A stretch of DNA of 64,000 bases. It comes from Cyclaneusma minus (lineage: Eukaryota; Ascomycota; Leotiomycetes; Marthamycetales; Marthamycetaceae). The notes under the pieces are model-generated. The model was not told the origin of the DNA, did no database searches, and saw only the letters and a program-made list of their open reading frames with translations. The translations under genes and the position numbers were made by a program. The stretch covers positions 2,046,001-2,110,000 of the forward strand of contig JAKZHN010000003.1 of the NCBI GenBank assembly GCA_037179335.1. Direction: 5' to 3'. The stretch's first letter is position 1, and every line of letters starts with the position of its first letter. Shown one piece after another: positions 57,018-64,000 of this stretch.

Positions 57018-57442
57018 GATTTCGGGTTTGGGGACAGCACGCAAGGTTCTCTAACTCCGGGAAGACTGATATCTTCGAAGAAAGAGAGAAAAACACGACC
57101 AATGTTGATGCGAGAAGCCGCGAGGCCACGACATTTTCCATTGTTGAGATTGTTTGGTTGGTTCAGTTGTATGGAGAACCAGCCCCGCCATGTCCCATCA
57201 TCCATGGTTTCAGTCGCTGTCGAATGCCGAGCTTTGCCCCACTCCCCCACCGTCCCCCACGCAACAACGCGGGGTTTGCTCCGCACCTTCTGTCTCGGGT
57301 ACAACCCACCAAAACAACAACATTTGAGAGCACAACGTCAGGAGCTGGTGGGAGCAGAGGGAAAAGACTCGGAAAATAAAGAACTCCAACTTCCTCCTTC
57401 AACAATCCGCATTCGACGCAATCAGAACACAGACGCCGAATC
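57018..57442. promoter_or_regulatory. Divergent intergenic region, polyol dehydrogenase / SDR
   Basis: 425 bp lie between the two start codons, compatible with a bidirectional promoter and joint regulation by a carbon source. No named motif is asserted. Confidence 0.5.
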
Positions 57443-58382
57443 ATGGAAGCTCTTTTCAGCCTACAAGGCCAAACCGCCCTCATAACTGGTGGAACTCGAG
57501 GGATTGGCCAGGCAGTTGCCATAGGTCTTGCCGAAGCCGGAGCAGACATCATATTGATCCAAGTGAGCAAGCCGGGTGAAAGCAGCGAGAACATATGAAG
57601 AACGTGGCTGACTCATCGACTCCAGAGAGACGAAAGCAACACTGCGACGAAAGAAGCCATTCAGAAGCTTGGTCGTAAAGCAACAATCTACACCGCAGAT
57701 CTAGGATCACAGGCCGAAGTAGCAGCACTGACTCCGAAAGTTCTGGCCGATGGTCATCAAGTGCGGGTACTCGTGAATTGTGCCGGCATTCAACGGCGAC
57801 ATCCAAGTCATGAATTTCCTGATAGTGACTGGAACGAGGTATGTCCTGTTTATTCGTGATCTGTTGCTCTGATGAATACCGAGTAGATGAAATTGGTTCA
57901 TGGATGAATTTTGGCATATGCTGATGACGATCAAGGTTCTCCAAGTCAATCTCAGCACAGTCTTCACCCTCTGCCGCGACATTGGTGCCCACATGCTATC
58001 TCTCGAACCATCGCCCGTCTCAGGACGCCGAGGCAGCATCATCAACTTCGCCTCTCTCCTCTCCTTCCAAGGTGGTCTCACCGTCCCCGCATACGCCGCA
58101 TCTAAGGGAGCAATTGCGCAACTCACCAAGTCTCTTTCCAATGAGTGGACCTCCAAAGGCATTACCGTGAACGCCATTGCTCCCGGCTACATCGCCACTG
58201 AGATGAATACGGCGCTGTTGAACAATCCTGAACGACTGAGGAGTATCAATGAGCGGATTCCCGCGGGAAGGTGGGGTGAGGCCGAGGATTTTAAGAGCAC
58301 GGCAATTTACTTGGCTGGGAAGGGGGCGGGATATGTGTCAGGGCATGTGTTGGTTGTTGATGGTGGGTGGATGGGGAGGTGA
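57443..58382 (+). CDS. Short-chain dehydrogenase/reductase, 2-deoxy-D-gluconate 3-dehydrogenase (KduD)-like
   Basis: Three exons (57443-57562, 57626-57838, 57936-58382) encode about 259 residues, the normal classical SDR length. The cofactor motif is TGGTRGIG near residue 16. LVNCAGIQRR follows, then the catalytic Ser in IINFASLLSF and Tyr/Lys in YAASKG. NAIAPGYIATEMN and the closing DGGWMGR complete the fold. The pattern resembles KduD-type 2-deoxy-D-gluconate/5-keto-4-deoxyuronate dehydrogenases, which act on sugar acids with NAD(H). The divergent neighbour is a polyol dehydrogenase, so sugar or sugar-acid breakdown is plausible. All introns are GT-AG and in phase 0. Confidence 0.92.
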
Positions 58383-59889
58383 GGCTGTGAAGGTGGTGTG
58401 AGGAGGGTCTTGAATGAAGGTTCGGCGTCGCAGATAGAATAAGGTCGAGGGAATTCGGTGTTGGTGAGTGAGCTATATTCTTCTGTGTGAACAGTAAATG
58501 TAGGTACTTTTCTGAGGCTGCTAGTATCACAAAGATATTCATATGGTCATATTCACCATCCCCCAAAGTTGAATTCTCAGAGAAAACCCTTGGCATGGGT
58601 AGGACTGTACAAGTTGCAGAGAAAGAAGACGAAAGGCAGAAACTTTGACCACAGCATCCGAAGCTGGCAGTGCTTCAAGCCATTTAGACCCGTCATTACT
58701 TTTCACAAAGTCCTACAGCTTTGTCATACAACTAATCATCTCAACTATCACTCACGAAGTCAATCCATATCTATTAATCTTTTACCCAAAGACAGACACT
58801 CACGAGCAACCCTCAAGCCACATAAACCCTCCATTTGCCATACCACGTTCTTGCACACACCTCACCCTCGCAACCACAACATCCTTCTCGGTGCCGATGT
58901 ACCATGGGACGACAAAGATCTGCAACCCTTCCTCAATTGAACACGTGGTAGTAGTCAACTGTCAGTTGTCATGGTGTCACTTGTTTTCGGTTAGTTTAGG
59001 TTTCCTCGTTCCTTGGGATATTCCGGACTTGAACATCCCCAAGTATTTTGAATACTCCCAATCTTTGGGAACACCCTCCTTTTTGGGATGTATCAATCAC
59101 TGCGAGGTTCTCAATCATCAGCGATATTCCTAATTACTCGAGTCTCGAAGGAGGTACGGTGTAACAGTAGCCTGGGAACCGTGAGCCTTTTATTTTCACA
59201 CCACGCAGCAGCTATATCCGTAGAACATGAAGAAATGTCGTGGGATTCAATTACTCCGTGCATTCAGCTGATTTTACAGACATTTCCGTCGCTTTCACCA
59301 CCAACGCCCGCACTTAGCTTCGCAAGAATTCAAAGAACATCACCCCTAGCCCTCTTCGACGCAGAACTCCTATCGCCCCCGGCTCTCTTCGAACCCGCAC
59401 CGTTATCACCGTCGAGTCTCGACGAACCAGGACCGTCGTCATCCTCAAGTAACGGTCCCCATGATGGGTGCCCCGAAGCTCCTGCGATACTGATGCGATT
59501 TCGTGCATTTAGTATCGCCCAATCACAAGCAGACGTTACCCAGTCGCTGGTCGGCATGGACTGGCTTCTGACCATCGTTTACCATTCGTTTGCGAATATT
59601 TCCCAGTCGTAGGTAAGCATCTCTTTTAGTAAAGAGCAAACTGCAAAAGTTCATTAGCAGTGCATACAAAAATGTTCAACATAACACGACATCAATAGAA
59701 TGGCGCTATTAGTGCACGTCAATCGCGATGTGACGCGCGGTATGATGCGTCATGTGGGTAAGGCGGGGGGTTAAGTGCACGTTGAACTTTCGCGACGATT
59801 CCCTCTCACGCATGTATATGTATGTGCATACATTCCTATACTTGCACCGGCGACTATTTCGTCCGCTTACCTTTTGAAGGCCCTGGGCA
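58383..59889. other. Intergenic region leading to the AT-rich compartment
   Basis: I see no firm gene. A pair of overlapping opposite-strand open frames at about 59239-59612 contains short repeats (CTCTTCGA, CTATCGCC-like) and may be noise. At 58990-59090 there are TTGGGATATTCC-type short repeats. Positions about 59700-59830 are relatively CpG-rich (GTGACGCGCGG, TTTCGCGACG), right before the AT-rich block. Confidence 0.4.
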
Positions 59890-60699
59890 GGCTATAAGTT
59901 ATATACAATGGCATATGCATTATTTATTAGGCTTAAAATATATTATATATATCCAAAACGGAAGTCCCTTATATATATACTATAGCTTAAGTGGGTAAAT
60001 CCATCCGATTTACGCTTGGTTAATAACTTTTATAATAAATTTTCTTAAAATAATTTGCCCGATTTTTAGAAAATAGTGGGACCCGAATCGAAAATAAGGG
60101 AGGCTTATTTAAAAATAAAAGTGGTATTTTTGGTTATTTTTTTAAATTGGCGTATATTATTTTGGATAATAACGTTATATAGCTTTAAATTTATAGCAAA
60201 AAGGCCCCTTTTAATACCTATTTTTTTATAGTAAAATTATATTGTTTTATTTATTCCGGTATATACAAATAATAAAATAAAAACAAATTAAGCTTTTCCG
60301 ACCCTAATAAATTATAATAGTATATAAATCGCTAATATAAAACCATATTTCCGCCAAAATATTATCCATTTATATATATTTAAATTGGTATTTTAAAAAT
60401 TGGCGAATAATTAAAATCCACCTATACTCAGCTATATATATATTAATTAAAAAGTCGTAAATACCGCTCCCGCCTAGTAACCCGACTTTAATTTTTTTTA
60501 AAAAAAAAATTAATATTAAAGCATACGAAATATACAAGTATAAGCGTAAATTTAGGCTATATCTCTTTTACCGGTTTTGCATTATACCAAATTTTATATT
60601 TTGCCGAGCCTTAATAGCATTAAAATTATTGGCGTTAACCATTGCTGCTGCAAATGCAATTGGATAATAGTATTGCAATTAATAATAGCAATAATAATA

Positions 60700-60890
60700 T
60701 CGGGAGAAATATAAGCAAATACTATAATTATGCTATAAATACGAGGAATATAAGCGAGTATTACGATTATGCCATAAATACGAGGAATACAAGCTAGCAT
60801 TACAATTATATTATAAATACAAGAAATATAAGCTAGCATTATAATTATGCTATAAATATAAGAAATACAAGCTAACATTATAATTATTAG
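60700..60890. repeat. 39-bp tandem repeat, about five units
   Basis: Units read, on the minus strand, as repeated 13-residue blocks of the type IIIMLACISYIYS with small changes. On the plus strand the unit contains ATATAAGCnAGnATTA. Because the period is a multiple of three the array stays open, but it is not evidence of a gene. Confidence 0.85.
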
Positions 60891-61537
60891 GCCCACTACG
60901 CAATTTGCTGCTATAAATATTAGAAGTCAAATATATACTTTTTGTACGCAATTGTCGCCACCAAATACCTTTTTTCTTTTTTTTTTCTTTTTTTAAAAAC
61001 TGGTATATTATTAATTATTTATAAATATATTGGGTTTTGCATTACTGTACTGGTTTTTATTTATAATATCTTTTAAAAAACTGCCTTGGCTTTTATTTAT
61101 AAAAATACCGGCGGGCTATAAAAACCTATATAAAAAGCGTTGCTTTGCTATAAGTTTTTTATTATTGCTACACCTTTTTATTATTGCCTTAATTTTTTAG
61201 TATTATTTTAAATTTGTATTAATATATAGAAAAAAAAAATACAAATCTTATATTTAAATAAGCAAATAAATGCAAATATTAAAAAAATAATTGCCTACCA
61301 TATTTTTTATTTTATTATTTCCACCTTTTGTTATTAAGCAATTATTTTTAGTATTAGATAGTGCAATAAAGTATACCTTTTAATTATTAAAAGACTTTTA
61401 TATATACCTTTCGTACTCCCAATATTTATATAAAAACCTTTTTTCCCTTTTTATTAATAAACCATTTTATAATAGCGCAATTATAAACTCACTTTTAATT
61501 CCGCTTTTATACGGCATGCTTTTAAAAATAATGCACC

Positions 61538-61940
61538 CTCGAGAAAAGTCGATTCAGACTCTCTTCTAACCCTATTAAAAATTACCAAGGTTCCGTTATT
61601 TTTACAAGGAACGAATATGGAAATAGGGCGTATTTGTATTATTTATTAGCGGGCAAAATAGGGAGACAATAGGCTATTATAAATGTGGTAAATATGCCGG
61701 AAACGCTGCGAATTTGGGATAAAAGGATTACGAAATTAAGCGCGTTAATAAATAATAAAGGGAGGTTGGAGGGCTTGGATTTTTTTTTTTTAGCTCGAAA
61801 AAAATCGGTTTAAATTTCCTTTTAACCATATCGAAGACTACCAAGGTCCTATTATTTCCTCCCCTTTTTTTAGCCCGAGATAAATTAATTTAAATTTGCT
61901 CCAAATTTTATTAATAATTACCAAGGTTTTATTATTTACT
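61538..61940 (+). repeat. About 70-bp module, three direct copies ending ACCAAGGT
   Basis: Copies at about 61538-61606, 61790-61855 and 61872-61940 share CTCGA/CCCGA, then A/T-rich sequence with TTTAAA, then ATTACCAAGGT or ACTACCAAGGT, then TTATT. A fourth copy lies inverted at about 63383-63449. Confidence 0.7.
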
Positions 61941-63382
61941 TATTGGTTTATTGCGGTCCAAACGGGAAATTGCCAATTTATATGCATTTGGAAAAATTTA
62001 TTGGATAAAATAAAAATCACCTTTTGGTATTTGGATTTCTATTATAAATTAATTAAATATAACCCAATTTGGACGGTTTTTATAGCTATTTGGTCTTTTA
62101 AATTAAAAGGAGCAACCGGATATTTTTTAATTAATTGTAGTTTAAAAACTAAGCTGGCTATATTTGTTTTTAATTAGAATTTTAATTAATGGTTTCGGAA
62201 TTGGATTTGGTTAAATATTAATAAGGATAGTAAATTTCGTAAATGCTGGAACCGGATTTAAAATATTTTTTAGTTTTTATATAAAACCGAGGCTTTTTTT
62301 AAAGCTAAGGTCTTGGCTTTTATATATATTATATAAACAATTCCGCTCTTTTTAAAATACCAAACTGCTTTTTGCTTTTTCTATATTTTTATATATTAGG
62401 TTGCCTAAATCCCATTTAATAAAATGCTTTTTTTACGCAATTAATAGCCCCAACCAATATATTTATATCCGATAACAATAATGCATTATTTAATATAAAA
62501 GCAGCACCGTTATATATAATATAAAATAATTAAAAAATACTTCATTAAAGGCAGCATTATAATAAAAAGGAAAATAAAATAATTAAAGGCAAAGCTATTT
62601 TCCGAGAGTTAAAAAAATCCTTTTTTTATACGGCTAATAACCCCGACCAATATATTTTTATGGCTGCAAAATATATAATATATTGGAGCAAATAAAAATG
62701 GTATAAAAATAAACATTTATATATTGCCCGTACCTTATAATTAAGCGTATACCGGAAAATAAGGCACCATTATATCTGGTATTTTCTTTATAAATTTTAA
62801 ATTTAATAAAAAAACTATACCGCGCCACACCTTTTTAATAATACAATTCTCCCTTAATATTATAAATCTCCTTTAAATATTGCAATTAAGCTCGAATATC
62901 GGGATTCCGAATTTATAAAAGAAATAATGCGCCCAATATTGCCTATACCCGTTATTAAGGCGTTAAAAACATTTATTTAACAAGCGCTAAACAAGCCCTT
63001 ATTTCGGTTAAATTTGGAAAATGGGTATTTAAAGCAGAGCGACCCGCAATCCGGCCAAGCGCAATAAAAGGAATAAGGCAGCAAAAGCAGCTAGCAAGCA
63101 ATGGGCTTAGCAAAAAGGCTGCTTTGCCCGGGGCTAATCCAGCTATAAAAAAAATTACGCCCGATAAAACCTCCCCCCTTTTTTTATTAAAGCAAGCAGC
63201 CTAGATATATATTCGAAGCTTATATAAATTTGGAAAATCCGGAATATCTTTTTTGGTTTATTAAGCTAATAAATGCACAAAATTCCGAACAATACCAAAC
63301 AGCCAAATATATTATTTTAATGCTTGCAAACTTATACCAATTGGCAAGTTCCCTTTCGGACCGCAAAAAATAAATAATTAAT

Positions 63383-63449
63383 TAATTAAACCTTGGTAAT
63401 CTTCAATTGGCCCATTTAAAAGGAGTTTAAACCAATTCTTTCCGGGGGC
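63383..63449 (-). repeat. Inverted fourth copy of the ACCAAGGT module
   Basis: On the minus strand this reads AGCCCCCGG, then TTGGTTTAAACTCC, then AAGATTACCAAGGT, matching the three direct copies at 61538-61940. Together they bracket about 1.4-1.9 kb. Confidence 0.65.
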
Positions 63450-64000
63450 TAAAAAAAAGGTAAATTTACAATTGCGCAGGCATAGAGCGGCTTGGGGGAT
63501 TGGTTTTAGTTTTTGGCTATATATTTTTGCATAATTTAACGATTTTATTTATAAGAATTATTATATTATATAAAATATACGAGCATAAATATAAATTTAG
63601 GCTATATTTTTTTTACCGGTTTTGCATTATACCAAGTTTTATATTTTGGAATTATTTCTATGCTTTTGGTATGCTTTTATTTGATTTTGAATATTCCCAA
63701 TTATATTAATATATACCACCAATTAGTTTAATATAGCCTTTGGCTTATTCCGGCTATGCTTTAATAAATTTTTGCAATAATTGTAAAAGATGTTGGCCTT
63801 TTTATAGCCGATTTTATATTTTAGCGCATTTAATTATGCTTTAATAAAAAAGGGGGAAAGTTTTATTGGGCGTAAAAAATTCTTTTATAATTGGCTTGGT
63901 CCCGGACAAAGCAATATACGCCTAAATATAAATGGTATATATTAGCAAATGGGGCAAGGATAAAGCAAAGCGGCGCTGGGGGAGTTTCCGATATAGCTTA

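Larger units (their letters stand above)
59890..64000. repeat. AT-rich, probably RIP-mutated repeat compartment
   Basis: Base composition shifts sharply to AT-rich at about 59890 and stays so to the window end. There are no credible genes. Repeats inside include a 39-bp minisatellite (about 60700-60890), a roughly 70-bp module in four copies, and a roughly 65-bp direct repeat (TTAGGCTATAT...CCGGTTTTGCATTATACC) near 60540-60600 and 63575-63645. A repeat around CCAACCAATATATTT / CCGACCAATATATTT occurs at about 62455 and 62640. A GC-richer, possibly ex-coding stretch lies at about 62890-63200. No transposon family could be named. Confidence 0.7.

Noticed and set aside
60594..60896. 100-codon hydrophobic minus-strand frame with repeated IIIMLA blocks
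   Set aside because: It is the translation of a 39-bp tandem repeat, which stays open by arithmetic.
1..64000. CRISPR arrays, bacterial operons and rRNA genes
   Set aside because: The window is eukaryotic; no evenly spaced identical repeats with unique spacers and no rRNA-like blocks were seen.

Overview
The window is nuclear DNA of a filamentous ascomycete (Pezizomycotina). The genes carry short introns (about 48-185 bp, nearly all GT-AG). Recognisable eukaryotic housekeeping genes are present (uS5/RPS2, APC11, a plasma-membrane-type syntaxin, MEMO1). Both ends are very AT-rich and hold transposon wreckage typical of repeat-induced point mutation (RIP). I assigned no species.

Layout. 1-8280 is AT-rich and holds two decayed copies of a Ty3/gypsy pol region in the same orientation. 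8281-17922 is an accessory block: a broken fatty acid synthase beta gene split by a hAT-like non-autonomous element with a perfect 8-bp target duplication, a DHA1-type MFS transporter, a small C2H2 zinc-finger gene and a citrate-synthase-family gene. That gene set resembles fungal alkylcitrate-type clusters, so I read the block as a possible dying secondary-metabolite cluster. 18446-32100 mixes conserved genes (APC11, a two-domain rhodanese) with fungal-specific ones: two members of a shared unknown family, one with an in-frame stop before a possible ADP-ribosyltransferase-like tail, and a heavily frame-broken NB-ARC/TPR (NLR-type) pseudogene. 33162-39786 holds a Cys-rich unknown protein, MEMO1, a syntaxin with a long repeat-bearing C-terminal extension, and RPS2.

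40767-44368 encodes a large Ser/Thr/Cys-rich membrane-anchored protein downstream of a 201-bp tandem duplication. 45123-52327 is a divergent pair: a 1,565-residue protein with four tandem cytochrome b5-like domains, and a protein with a retropepsin-type DSGAT motif. 54259-58382 holds a pirin gene with a GC-AG intron and a divergent polyol-dehydrogenase/SDR pair that looks like a small carbon-catabolism module. From about 59890 to the end the sequence is AT-rich repeat debris, with a 39-bp minisatellite and a roughly 70-bp module in direct and inverted copies.

Splice sites were assigned by reading protein continuity across GT-AG (or GC-AG) boundaries. Exon sums are multiples of three for every spliced gene listed. 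Family assignments come from motif recognition, not a database search.
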